From assembly GCF_003633615.1 (NCBI RefSeq), contig NZ_RBKU01000001.1, positions 806,001 through 870,000 of the forward strand: DNA of 64,000 nt. The letters are read 5' to 3'. Below are positions 46,697-54,428 of the stretch, piece after piece. A program made the translations under genes and the position numbers. The notes under the pieces were generated by a model. It did no database searches, had not been told where the DNA came from, and saw only the letters and a program-made list of their open reading frames with translations. Source of the stretch: Mucilaginibacter gracilis (GTDB lineage Bacteria > Bacteroidota > Bacteroidia > Sphingobacteriales > Sphingobacteriaceae). Each line of letters begins with the position of its first letter. Within the stretch, counting starts at the first letter, position 1.

Positions 46697-46996
46697 ATGA
46701 TCACCAATGGGAAGATGATGAAACCGACTGAACTGGCCCGCCTACTATTGAAAACAGTTAACGACAGCATTTCCAAAACACTGTCAGAAACCGGCATTCA
46801 GAAAGAACGGATCAGTAAAGCCGAAGCCTACCGGCTATATGGTCGGTCGCAGGTTGACCGCTGGATCGCTGAAGGCTTATTTAAGCCTGTCAAAGGACGG
46901 CACTTCATCTCCGCATCAGGTATCGACCGGGTTAAACTGGAGCAGATCGCTGCGGCCAGTAACCGGATCACCTATCTGCCGGTGGCAGAGCGGTAA
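46697..46996 (+). CDS. HTH excisionase-like DNA-binding protein
   Basis: A 99-residue protein from MITNGKMMKPTELARLL; starts further upstream overlap an AT-rich region and are less likely, and a start at the inner MKPTEL is possible. The C-terminal half reads KAEAYRLYGRSQVDRWIAEG followed by LFKPVKGRHF and an end with DRVKLEQIAAAS, the winged-helix pattern of MerR/excisionase-type proteins and of DUF3853-like proteins in Bacteroidota elements. It probably binds DNA at excision or transfer. A shorter relative is encoded at 47759-48034. Confidence 0.65.
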   Translation: MITNGKMMKPTELARLLLKTVNDSISKTLSETGIQKERISKAEAYRLYGRSQVDRWIAEGLFKPVKGRHFISASGIDRVKLEQIAAASNRITYLPVAER

Positions 46997-47253
46997 CGAC
47001 CGTTATTTGACAACATGGGATGAAGCATTACCCGGCGCAGAGCCGGGAATCAAGAGCAGCTGCGGTTGCCCGTTCTGTACGTTTTTACAGGCGGCAACCG
47101 GATACCAGTGATCCTTGGGCAGCCCGTTTGGGCATAGTCTGTACAGGCTAACGCAGGTAATCCCGGATTTCTTATATACCGGTAAAAGCGGATTCTTTGG
47201 GTTCGTTACCCATTACCGGTTCCATATTTTTTTTCTTTCATAATCATTCGAAA

Positions 47254-47769
47254 ATGAATACAATAACCGTTAATCAAAACAATTCCTGCCACCGAAAGCG
47301 GAAGCCTGCACAATTGCCCTATTACCGGGTTCAGTACGATATTCCCCTGGGCGATACACCGTCTGTCCGTACCTGTCTTGAATCCAGCGGACTTTGGGAA
47401 CTCGTAACCGGCCCACTTCGGGAAGTATACTATTACAAAGTCTATGAAAACCAAAAACGCAAGAACTTCTGCGCTATTGGCTGGCCCAACGAAAATGGCG
47501 GTTGGGAGATCAGGCATCCCCGTTATACCGGATGCATCGGCCCGAAAGGAATGACCTTTATTGCTGGCAAGCCGGACAGGCTACTCGTTTTTACTGACCT
47601 TACCGACTACCTATGCTGGAAATATGACCATAAAAACGATTTTCCAAGCCTTCTGATTCTTAACCACCCGGAATTTTTGCCTGCCGCCAGAAAGCGGGCG
47701 GCGCAGTTTGCATCTGTGACCGTAGGCTTTGACAGGATACCTCAAAACTTATTTACCAATGGAGTTTGA
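47254..47769 (+). CDS. Degenerate TOPRIM-like primase paralogue
   Basis: A 171-residue protein from MNTITVNQNN. It parallels the C-terminal two thirds of the primase-like protein encoded at 48086: ESSGLWELVTGPLREVYYYK, GWPNENGGWEIRHPRYTGCI and KGMTFIAGKPDRLLVF match REIYYY, GWEVRNKYFKGCL and KGLTLIPGENDRLAVF there. The N-terminal zinc-finger-like part is lacking, and the TOPRIM acids are lost: the Glu site reads FTDLTDY and no DxD is present. Primase activity is therefore unlikely. It overlaps the next gene by 11 bp and may serve a structural or regulatory part. Confidence 0.6.
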   Translation: MNTITVNQNNSCHRKRKPAQLPYYRVQYDIPLGDTPSVRTCLESSGLWELVTGPLREVYYYKVYENQKRKNFCAIGWPNENGGWEIRHPRYTGCIGPKGMTFIAGKPDRLLVFTDLTDYLCWKYDHKNDFPSLLILNHPEFLPAARKRAAQFASVTVGFDRIPQNLFTNGV

Positions 47770-48034
47770 AATATCAGCCCACGATCTTAAGATCATCATC
47801 CAGGAAGCCGCTGAACTCGGTGCGATACTGGCGCTTACCAAAGCTGGCAAACTGAAACCATACCTCAATAAATCTGAGGCATTCCGAAAATATGGAAGAG
47901 CTAACATTGAGCACCTGGCCGAAAAGGGGTTCATCACCATTCGCAAAGACGGCAATCATTCTGCCTGCTGGCGCATAGATCGCATGGAAATAGAGGCCAT
48001 TGTCAAGGCCAAAATCTTACTGCAAAGATTATAA
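47759..48034 (+). CDS. HTH excisionase-like DNA-binding protein, second copy
   Basis: A 91-residue protein from MEFEISAHDL. The middle (KSEAFRKYGRANIEHLAEKG) repeats the HTH pattern of the protein at 46697 (KAEAYRLYGRSQVDRWIAEG), and the end has CWRIDRMEIEAIVKAKI. Presumably it is a duplicated DNA-binding protein of the element. It follows the degenerate TOPRIM gene with an 11 bp overlap and precedes the intact primase-like gene by 51 bp. A TOPRIM-like and HTH pair thus occurs next to each of two HTH genes. Confidence 0.65.
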   Translation: MEFEISAHDLKIIIQEAAELGAILALTKAGKLKPYLNKSEAFRKYGRANIEHLAEKGFITIRKDGNHSACWRIDRMEIEAIVKAKILLQRL

Positions 48035-48085
48035 GGCGCATCACGCGAAATCCCACCATTTTTTATAAATCTTAATTCAAATCTT

Positions 48086-49042
48086 ATGTCTAATTATTTA
48101 AATGCGAGCGAGATCAGGGAACAGGTTTCCTTGGTCGGGCTGCTCACCCGGCTGGGCTATTACCCCGTACGGGCATCCGGAAAGGAACAGCTGTATATCA
48201 GCATGTTGCGCGATTCGGATACCAATCCTTCCTTAGCCGTTAATGATGATTTAGGTGTCTGGTACGATCACGGGCTGGGCAAAGGCGGTAACGTTATTGA
48301 CTTCAGCCTGGCATACTGGCCAAACCTGCCCTTTAAAGAAGTACTGGAAAAGATCGTAGCCGTTTCCAACCTGCCGCTCACCAGCCAAAAGCCGGATGCC
48401 GAACCAAACACCAGGCGCAGGCACGCTCTGAAAGTCCCACATTACCAGATCGAGGATATTAAGGAATTAGGCAACAACCCCGCCATTACTGCATACCTGC
48501 AACAGCGTGGTGTATGGGAAGCAGCGGAAGGCCGTTTAAAGGAAATCTATTATTATGTAGAGGACGAGAAAAAACAACGCAAACAATTCTTTGCCGCAGG
48601 CTGGCAGAACGAGGTGCAAGGTTGGGAAGTCCGCAACAAATATTTCAAAGGATGTTTGGGCCATAAAGGATTGACCCTGATTCCAGGTGAAAATGACCGT
48701 CTGGCTGTGTTTGAGGGCTATATCAATTATTTAAGCTGGCTGACTTTAAACCCGGAAGCCGATTCCAATGTGTTAGTGCTGAACTCCCTGGCCTTATTAC
48801 AGGCCGGCATTAAAAAAGCCAGCGACTTCAATGAAATTGATCTTTATTTAGACAGGGATAAATCCGGCGAGCAGGCATCACTTGAATTTATTAAAGCTTT
48901 GCCAACAGCCATTGACCGTTCGGCCACCTACCAAGGCTATGGCGATTACAATGATTATTTGCGCGCCAGTATAAAGGCAAATCAGGACTTCGCTTATCAA
49001 CAGCCTACCGAGGTTCTTTTCAAATCAGCATTCTCCCGCTGA
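48086..49042 (+). CDS. DnaG-like primase (CHC2-fold plus TOPRIM)
   Basis: A 318-residue primase-like protein of mobile elements. Residues 1-90 have the CHC2 fold (LLTRLGYYPVRASGKEQLYI, GVWYDHGLGKGGNVIDF) but lack the usual Cys/His zinc ligands. The TOPRIM domain has the Glu motif LAVFEGYINYLSW, near residue 210, and the DxD-type motif IDLYLDRDKSGEQA, near residue 255, so catalytic residues are kept. It would make primers for replication of the element during transfer. It follows the HTH gene and precedes the methyltransferase gene by 50 bp. Confidence 0.85.
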   Translation: MSNYLNASEIREQVSLVGLLTRLGYYPVRASGKEQLYISMLRDSDTNPSLAVNDDLGVWYDHGLGKGGNVIDFSLAYWPNLPFKEVLEKIVAVSNLPLTSQKPDAEPNTRRRHALKVPHYQIEDIKELGNNPAITAYLQQRGVWEAAEGRLKEIYYYVEDEKKQRKQFFAAGWQNEVQGWEVRNKYFKGCLGHKGLTLIPGENDRLAVFEGYINYLSWLTLNPEADSNVLVLNSLALLQAGIKKASDFNEIDLYLDRDKSGEQASLEFIKALPTAIDRSATYQGYGDYNDYLRASIKANQDFAYQQPTEVLFKSAFSR

Positions 49043-49092
49043 TAGGGCATATCCCGTTACCGGGTAACCAGCTACTTAACTAATCCATACAC

Positions 49093-50223
49093 ATGCTTAC
49101 ACACGCGAGTTTATTCAGCGGGATAGGCGGTTTTGATATGGCTGCCACCTGGAAAGGATGGTATAACATATTTTCCTGTGAGAAAGATCCTTTTTGCAGG
49201 AAGATCTTAAAATTCTACTGGCCCCAAACCGAACAATATGAAGACATACACCAATTCGATGCAACTCCTTATCGGGGGACAATCAACGTCCTCAGCGGCG
49301 GGTTTCCCTGCCAGCCCTTCAGCAGCGCAGGACGACGAAAGGGCAAGGCAGATGACCGCTATCTCTGGCCGGAAACTCGGCGAATTATTACAGAAGTCCA
49401 GCCCGACTGGATCGTTCTTGAAAACGTTGCTGGATTGTTCACCATTCTGGAGCCGGAGAGTTTATCTGAAATGGAGGTCAAAGCGATTGAGCTTTTTTGT
49501 TCGGACAATGAACAGGAAGCAAACGCCACCATTATCCGCCTCCAGCGAAGAGTCATTGGAAGCATTATTGCAGAAATTGGGTCAGCAGGATATTTATTAC
49601 CCCAGCTTGAGGATGGCACACCAATCGTTCTGTGTGTTCCAGCTTGCGCCGTTAACGCCCCGCACCGCCGGGACCGAACCTGGTTTGTTGCCCACGCCCA
49701 ACACCGTGCAAATCCCGCGTATGGTGATAGACAAGGAAACGCTGCAAGTAACGGAACTGATGAGGAAAGACGGCAAACCAAGGCAGCGTTCCATCCGGGA
49801 CGCCCTACTGATCATGGCGGCTCAGCACGGACTGACCCCAACGGTAACAGCGATGGACAGTACGCAGTCAACCGCGAAAATGAGATCGGCCCAGGTGAAA
49901 GAGGGCAGTATGCACAGCATGACGCTGAGCAGGCTGATCGCTTTGCTACCTACACCTACGGCGAGGGACTGGAAAGGCCCGCAGGCCAAAGATTATCAGG
50001 GAAAGGAAAGCAGCCTGCCTGGTACGGTGAAATTCCTGGCTGGGATGAATGGCCCACTCAACCCCCGGTTTGTGGCAGAAATGATGGGATTCCCCGTGAA
50101 CTGGACGGAATTGCCTTTTCGAAGTGGCGGAACGCAAGTATAAAAGCTTATGGCAATGCCATTGTACCACAGGTAGCCTTTGAACTTTTCAATGCTATCC
50201 AGGCGGTACACCGTCCTCTTTGA
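49093..50223 (+). CDS. dcm-like: DNA (cytosine-5-)-methyltransferase
   Basis: A 376-residue C5-cytosine methyltransferase that uses S-adenosylmethionine. Motif I is SLFSGIGGFDMA, motif IV has catalytic Cys73 in GGFPCQPFSSAG, motif VI is ENVAGL near 110, motif VIII APHRRDRTWFVA near 190, and motif X YGNAIVPQVAFELF near 355. The end (PPVCGRNDGIPRELDGIAF) is that of phage and conjugative-element enzymes. The stretch between residues 200 and 320 is low in complexity. A second long frame, 49238-50143, overlaps it almost wholly; see that entry. The enzyme may protect transferred DNA. Confidence 0.93.
   Translation: MLTHASLFSGIGGFDMAATWKGWYNIFSCEKDPFCRKILKFYWPQTEQYEDIHQFDATPYRGTINVLSGGFPCQPFSSAGRRKGKADDRYLWPETRRIITEVQPDWIVLENVAGLFTILEPESLSEMEVKAIELFCSDNEQEANATIIRLQRRVIGSIIAEIGSAGYLLPQLEDGTPIVLCVPACAVNAPHRRDRTWFVAHAQHRANPAYGDRQGNAASNGTDEERRQTKAAFHPGRPTDHGGSARTDPNGNSDGQYAVNRENEIGPGERGQYAQHDAEQADRFATYTYGEGLERPAGQRLSGKGKQPAWYGEIPGWDEWPTQPPVCGRNDGIPRELDGIAFSKWRNASIKAYGNAIVPQVAFELFNAIQAVHRPL
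49238..50143 (+). CDS. Overprinted ORF resembling a phage Dcm-associated protein
   Basis: A 301-codon open frame, +1 relative to the methyltransferase. It looks like a real protein, not a shadow: LKTLLDCSPFWSRRVYLKW (residues 61-79), FQLAPLTPRT (134-143), GLLPTPNTVQ (149-158), LLPTPTARDWKGPQA (236-250) and LNPRFVAEMMGFPVNWTELP (274-293) form a coherent series of the kind found after or within phage cytosine methyltransferases. No stop interrupts it for 900 bp. Whether it is translated separately, or joined by frameshifting, is unknown; the start is uncertain. Confidence concerns coding, not a function. Confidence 0.55.
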   Translation: MKTYTNSMQLLIGGQSTSSAAGFPASPSAAQDDERARQMTAISGRKLGELLQKSSPTGSFLKTLLDCSPFWSRRVYLKWRSKRLSFFVRTMNRKQTPPLSASSEESLEALLQKLGQQDIYYPSLRMAHQSFCVFQLAPLTPRTAGTEPGLLPTPNTVQIPRMVIDKETLQVTELMRKDGKPRQRSIRDALLIMAAQHGLTPTVTAMDSTQSTAKMRSAQVKEGSMHSMTLSRLIALLPTPTARDWKGPQAKDYQGKESSLPGTVKFLAGMNGPLNPRFVAEMMGFPVNWTELPFRSGGTQV

Positions 50224-50224
50224 C

Positions 50225-50244
50225 CGGTGTAACGTGTTACACCG
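50225..50244. repeat. Perfect palindrome just after the methyltransferase stop
   Basis: CGGTGTAAC-GT-GTTACACCG, 9 bp arms, beginning 2 bp after the stop. It may be an operator or a transfer-related site. Confidence 0.55.
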
Positions 50245-50276
50245 ATACCCTTTCGTTTTTACCCGTGCAAGATGTG

Positions 50277-50325
50277 TTTTTGTCCGACAAAAATTACGTT
50301 TCACTCCATTTTTATCAGACAAAAA
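50277..50325. repeat. Two inverted-repeat boxes before mobC
   Basis: TTTTTGTC-C-GACAAAAA at 50277-50293 and TTTTTATC-A-GACAAAAA at 50309-50325, 32 bp apart (three helical turns). They lie 77 bp before mobC and are candidate operators for the mob genes, or a part of oriT. Confidence 0.5.
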
Positions 50326-50401
50326 CCTCTTGCCTTAAACTGCCGCTCCGTACCTACGCGGCAGATTAAGGAGTATCGGGAACTCGCAACTCGTTCCCTC
50401 T

Positions 50402-50821
50402 ATGAAAAGAGAAAAAGGCCAGCCCAAACTCAGGGGCCGCCCCCAAAAGGATAGCGGCAAGCGCGCTAAAAAGATAGATACCCGATTTACCGAGGAAGAA
50501 TATCAGCTCATTCTTGATCTGGAAAAAGAGTTAGGTATTTCTAAAACCGACCTGATCAGGCTGCGAGTTTTGGAAAACGCCCGGAATGTCGTAGTCAACG
50601 CGGCTGCGCTTATCGGCAGCCTGGACATCATCGGAGCGGAATTAGGCAGGTCAGGTAATAATATCAATCAACTGGCGCGCTATGCCAATACCCTTAAGAA
50701 GCGGGGCATTTTGTCGGCGGTCGTCATTGAGCGGTTTAACCTGCTTTTTGAAACTTATAACCGCCAGCACAAAGAAATCATCATTGTCCTGCGCCAGGTC
50801 ATCCGGCAGATGGGCAAGTAA
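50402..50821 (+). CDS. mobC: MobC-like relaxosome accessory protein
   Basis: A 139-residue basic protein. After a Lys/Arg-rich start (KREKGQPKLRGRPQKDSGKR) there is a ribbon-helix-helix-like part (IDTRFTEEEYQLILDLEKEL) and the MobC hallmark ELGRSGNNINQLARYAN near residue 80. MobC proteins bind oriT and open DNA so that the relaxase can nick. The relaxase MobA follows 0.9 kb downstream after one small gene and a repeat array. The paired boxes upstream may control it. Confidence 0.88.
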   Translation: MKREKGQPKLRGRPQKDSGKRAKKIDTRFTEEEYQLILDLEKELGISKTDLIRLRVLENARNVVVNAAALIGSLDIIGAELGRSGNNINQLARYANTLKKRGILSAVVIERFNLLFETYNRQHKEIIIVLRQVIRQMGK

Positions 50822-50851
50822 TTCAATCAATTTTCACTTAAAATTAATATC

Positions 50852-51265
50852 ATGGCAACTAACAAACCAATCTACATCTTTACCGGCCCCGTGTCGGCGT
50901 TCGTTATTCTGATCTTACTGGCAGGCAATATTTTCTTTGGCCTGCGGTACAGCTTTTTTGAAAGGCCGGAAAAACAGGCTGCCCCGGAATTAAGTATAAA
51001 AAAAGGGTTGCCTGAACCCTCGGACGACACATTTGAAACGGATGACCGGGCGGTTTTTCGTTTTACCGGCGATACGGTATTGATTTTAAGCCCCGCAAAT
51101 CCGATCAATTACTGCCCAGCCTGGAATGTATTGTATAAAGACCGTTACGGTATTTACCAAACCGAAGACCTGACGGAAGCAATGCTTGACAAAGTGGAAG
51201 CTGCTGCCGACACCACGAGTTACAACCCGCAAGCGACAAGCTATCCAGTCACAAGTAAACACTGA
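50852..51265 (+). CDS. Hypothetical single-pass membrane protein of the mob region
   Basis: A 137-residue protein with one N-terminal membrane helix (PVSAFVILILLAGNIFFGL) and an acidic outer part. The latter has a beta-type segment (RAVFRFTGDTVLILSPANPI) and a Cys in NYCPAWNVLY, and ends in a Thr-rich tail. I do not recognise the family. It lies 30 bp after mobC and before the repeat array; it is probably cotranscribed with mobC. A link with conjugation is inferred from position. Confidence 0.55.
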   Translation: MATNKPIYIFTGPVSAFVILILLAGNIFFGLRYSFFERPEKQAAPELSIKKGLPEPSDDTFETDDRAVFRFTGDTVLILSPANPINYCPAWNVLYKDRYGIYQTEDLTEAMLDKVEAAADTTSYNPQATSYPVTSKH

Positions 51266-51336
51266 CCTTGTTATAAACTATCCCGGTATAACCGCACGTA
51301 CACATTGTTATATCCGCTCAAGTTACGGAAGAACTT

Positions 51337-51629
51337 GTTATGCTGTCGCAAGATAGACTTGACTTTGATACCTGATATAGTGTATCAGTTTATAAACGCT
51401 CAGGTTACACATGAATCCGTTATGCTGTCGCAAGATAGGTTTGAGTTTGATACCTGATATAATGTATCAGTTTATAAACGACCATGTTCTGAAGTAACGC
51501 GGTATAGCCTATCGTGGTATAACGGCGCATGACCGTTGTTATAAATGCCAAAATTACGTCAGAACCTGATATACCGTAACAAGATAGGTTTGACTTTGAT
51601 ACCTGATATAATATATCAGTTTATAAACG
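51337..51629. repeat. Imperfect repeat array, candidate oriT
   Basis: Three copies of a 60-odd bp unit: 51337-51398, 51419-51480 and about 51572-51629. Each contains CAAGATAG(a/g)(c/t)TTGA and GATACCTGATATA, then a TATCAG inverted half, and ends in GTTTATAAACG. CTGATATA and TATCAG pair into a small palindrome. The spacing of copies is 82 and about 150 bp. The 464 bp gap between the small membrane gene and mobA has no ORF. Repeats just before a relaxase gene are the usual oriT setting. Confidence 0.6.
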
Positions 51630-51729
51630 ACCAAGCTCTGCAATAACACGATATAACCTATCACGGAACTTGTTATGCCGATATAACCAGTCAGGCTATT
51701 TAATATCCCGTATCAATTTATACAGTAAC

Positions 51730-53058
51730 ATGATCGCAAGAATTTTGGGTAAATCATCCCTGTTCGGTGCGGTTAACTACAACACCGAAAAAATGGATCA
51801 GGGTAAAGGTGAGTTGATGCTGGTTGCAAACTTCGGCCCCTTACAGGGACTTGATCATTTAAAGCCGGAAGACTACAAGGCTTACCTGTCTGCGCTCGCA
51901 GCACTGAACAAGGATGTCGCGGAGCCGCAGTTCCACGCCACGATCTCCGCAGAGGGCAAAAGTCACGATAAACAGGCACTGACCGGCATCGCCGTAGCCT
52001 GGTTAGCCGAGATGGGTTATGCCGACCAACCTTATCTGATCGTCTTCCACAATGACACCGGTAACAATCATGTTCATGTGGTTTCGGTACGGGTAGACCG
52101 CAACGGCGACACCATTAAAGACAGCTATGAACACAGCCGCTCGGTGCGTTTTATCAATAAGGTCATGGGCGTGGATGAAAAGCACGGCACCAAAGCCGCA
52201 ATTGATAAAGCATTAAGCTATTCCTTTTCGACCAAAGCGCAGTTCATGATGATCCTGGAAAGCCAGGGCTATGTATTGCGCGAGGCCGGACAGGTTTTGG
52301 AAGTTATCAAATTCGGGAAGAAGCAGGACGAAATTCCGCTGGCCCTGGTAGCCGAAAAATTAAAATCATACCTGCCAGACACCGGCAGGCAGGCCCAGCT
52401 TAAAGCAATACTGCATAAATACGCCGCGATCTATGATACAGAGTTAAAACCGCTGACCACGCCATTACCCGGCGGCTTTAATAAGGCGACAGGCCGGTAC
52501 ACCTCGGAGCTGGCAGCTTATCTCAGGGCCAAAATGGGAATACAATTGCAATTCCACGCGGGTGAAGGCAAAGCACCCTATGGTTATACGCTGATCGACC
52601 ATGCGGCTAAAACAGTATGGAAAGGCGGCGAGATCATGCCGCTCAAAGAGCTGCTGGCCCTGAATGGACGCGAAACATTTACTAAGCAGGAACCTGAAGT
52701 GCAAAATCCTGTGGCGGTGGAAGCGGAAGTACAGGAGGCCGGGCCAGAAACTACAGATTTTTATAGTGCCCTGCTAAAAGCCGCGCTTCATAATTATCCC
52801 GACCTCGGACAGGGCTTGCTACACCAGGGATTGGAGATCGGCGGCACGGAAGAAGATCCCCTGTTAATAGACCCGCCAGCAAATACCGCCATCCCGGTAG
52901 GCCAGTTGCTCTCAGGCGATGACCTTGACGATTTCAGGGAGCAATATCACCACCATGTTTATGTTCCGGGTATTTACATCGCGGACGATGTGGACGACCA
53001 GCAAATTCATGGGATGCGAAGGCGGCGGCAAAAGAAAGCAAGAACCAATACCCGCTGA
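51730..53058 (+). CDS. mobA: MobA/VirD2-type relaxase
   Basis: A 442-residue mobilisation nuclease from MIARILGKSSLFGAVNYNTE; the longer frame to 51670 starts inside the repeat array. The relaxase fold carries the metal-binding HVHVVSVRVD (in the GNNHVHVV context) and a possible catalytic Tyr near the N-terminus. A long C-terminal part follows with charged segments. It nicks oriT and attaches covalently to the 5' end for transfer. The ParA gene starts 28 bp later, so the mob and tra parts are contiguous. Confidence 0.93.
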   Translation: MIARILGKSSLFGAVNYNTEKMDQGKGELMLVANFGPLQGLDHLKPEDYKAYLSALAALNKDVAEPQFHATISAEGKSHDKQALTGIAVAWLAEMGYADQPYLIVFHNDTGNNHVHVVSVRVDRNGDTIKDSYEHSRSVRFINKVMGVDEKHGTKAAIDKALSYSFSTKAQFMMILESQGYVLREAGQVLEVIKFGKKQDEIPLALVAEKLKSYLPDTGRQAQLKAILHKYAAIYDTELKPLTTPLPGGFNKATGRYTSELAAYLRAKMGIQLQFHAGEGKAPYGYTLIDHAAKTVWKGGEIMPLKELLALNGRETFTKQEPEVQNPVAVEAEVQEAGPETTDFYSALLKAALHNYPDLGQGLLHQGLEIGGTEEDPLLIDPPANTAIPVGQLLSGDDLDDFREQYHHHVYVPGIYIADDVDDQQIHGMRRRRQKKARTNTR

Positions 53059-53086
53059 TCCATTTACTCACTTAAAAATAATTTTT

Positions 53087-53716
53087 ATGGTCATACTCAT
53101 CGGCAACCAGAAAGGTGGCGCAGGAAAAAGTACGCTCACTTTGTTACTGGCTAATTTTTTAACGCTGGTTAAACAGCGCAATGTACTGGTGATAGATATG
53201 GATCACCAGCAATCCGTGGCGCAGAAATATGAAAAGTCCAAAATAACGGATAACGTCCCGCCCTACGAGGTTATGGCCGCCGACCTGGCCGATTACCCAT
53301 CCATGCACGAGTTGCTGAACGCTACCTCAACAAACCAGGTCGTCCTGATCGACCTGCCCGGCAAGCTGGATGATGACGGACTGATCAAAATATTCCAGTC
53401 GGCGCATTGGGTGATCTGTCCTTTCGCGTATGATGAACTGAGCTTTGAATCCACGATATTTTTTTCAGTAGTACTGCAAAAGCTTAATCCCAGGGCGATG
53501 ATCACCTATATACCTAACCGGGTCAAAGCCAACGTCCGCTATGAACTCCGGCGTGACGTAGACGAGCAGTTAGCCAATTTCGGGCAAGTTACCGAACCCT
53601 TGCCCGACCGGATTGACTTTCAACGGATCACCACTTTGCACACACCCCAATCCTTAGATCCCGTGGTGGGGCCTGTATTTGAACAGCTTTACCACGACTA
53701 TATCCAACCCCTATGA
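53087..53716 (+). CDS. traA: ParA-family ATPase (TraA-type)
   Basis: A 209-residue MinD/ParA ATPase from MVILIGNQKGGAGKST, which opens with the deviant Walker A; the longer frame from 52919 overlaps the relaxase. Walker B (VVLIDLPGKLDDDGL) and the FAYDELSFESTIFFS segment are normal. In Bacteroidota conjugative elements this gene stands at the head of the tra region and is called TraA. It may help place or partition the element. It overlaps the next gene by 4 bp, so they are coupled. Confidence 0.9.
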   Translation: MVILIGNQKGGAGKSTLTLLLANFLTLVKQRNVLVIDMDHQQSVAQKYEKSKITDNVPPYEVMAADLADYPSMHELLNATSTNQVVLIDLPGKLDDDGLIKIFQSAHWVICPFAYDELSFESTIFFSVVLQKLNPRAMITYIPNRVKANVRYELRRDVDEQLANFGQVTEPLPDRIDFQRITTLHTPQSLDPVVGPVFEQLYHDYIQPL

Positions 53717-54069
53717 GTGAAATGAAAAACCTGGCAGAACAGCTTCGCAACCAGATCGCGAAGCCCGCCACAAACCAACCACCGGCCAAAACCAGGCCGA
53801 AGGAAAACAAAACCATTACTCCCGAAAACAACAGCCCGCCACCAATACCCGACCTGATCAAACAACTGCTGGACTATGACAACAGCGACCATAAAAGCAT
53901 GGTACATGTGCGCTTCGACGCGCAAACCGCGCAAACACTGGCACATTTCAAGATGGCTACGGGCGTGGAAGTTACCCGGCTGGTCGCATACGCCGTCCGG
54001 CAGTTTACCAAACAGCATCCCGAGATCCGGGAGATCATTAAAGAATACTTTAAAAACCTCGAATTATGA
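53713..54069 (+). CDS. TraB/TraC-type conjugal protein (DUF3408-like)
   Basis: A 118-residue protein. The N-terminal half is a Pro/Lys-rich linker (PPAKTRPKENKTITPENN), the C-terminal half a ribbon-helix-helix-like domain (KSMVHVRFDAQTAQTLAHFK, RLVAYAVRQFTKQHPEIREI). DUF3408-like proteins stand here, after ParA, in Bacteroidota conjugative elements. It begins within the last 4 bp of the ParA gene and ends within the next gene, a tight coupling. It may bind DNA with ParA, in the manner of a ParB-like partner; this is inferred. Confidence 0.7.
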   Translation: MSEMKNLAEQLRNQIAKPATNQPPAKTRPKENKTITPENNSPPPIPDLIKQLLDYDNSDHKSMVHVRFDAQTAQTLAHFKMATGVEVTRLVAYAVRQFTKQHPEIREIIKEYFKNLEL

Positions 54070-54428
54070 CCTGGTTACAATTTATACTATGGGTGACAGG
54101 GGTTTACTTCCTGTATTACCTGGCGATCATCTTGCTTGACCTCAAAGGCGGTAAGGCGCGGGCAGAAACCGGTAAGGCCATGAGTTATGAACTCAGTTTT
54201 TCCGAGCCGGTGGCCGCAGAAAAAGTGGAACATCCCGCGGAAGCGCTGACTGCGCAGAACAGTATGCCCCGGCAAGTGGCCGCTGAAACGCCGCAACAAC
54301 CCCCACCACCGGAACGCAAACCCGAACCTGATAACGTTGCTTCCGGCGGGGTAACACTCAAAAACCTCTTTAATCTCGTCCGCGAAGAAGCGATCCTTTA
54401 CACGCGGCCAGTCAATTTTCAAACATGA
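54066..54428 (+). CDS. TraD-position conjugal membrane protein
   Basis: A 120-residue protein with one N-terminal membrane helix (LQFILWVTGVYFLYYLAIIL) and a Pro/Gln-rich cytoplasmic middle (ETPQQPPPPERKPEPDN). The end reads GVTLKNLFNLVREEAILYTR. No named family is clear. It lies between the DUF3408-like and DUF4134 genes with 4 bp overlaps on both sides, in the TraD place of Bacteroidota elements, so a structural role in transfer is likely. Confidence 0.65.
   Translation: MTWLQFILWVTGVYFLYYLAIILLDLKGGKARAETGKAMSYELSFSEPVAAEKVEHPAEALTAQNSMPRQVAAETPQQPPPPERKPEPDNVASGGVTLKNLFNLVREEAILYTRPVNFQT

Noticed and set aside
46585..46797. Minus-strand 70-codon frame opposite the HTH gene
   Set aside because: Its last 37 codons (MGAKQVDGMNENQEVNFG...) look somewhat protein-like, but it overlaps the start of the HTH gene on the other strand and has no promoter or relative that I can name.
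47206..47517. Minus-strand 103-codon frame
   Set aside because: Shadow of the TOPRIM-like gene, whose relation to the 48086 protein proves the plus strand.
51337..51629. CRISPR array
   Set aside because: Units are long and imperfect, spacing is uneven, and no cas gene is near; no array was seen anywhere in the window.
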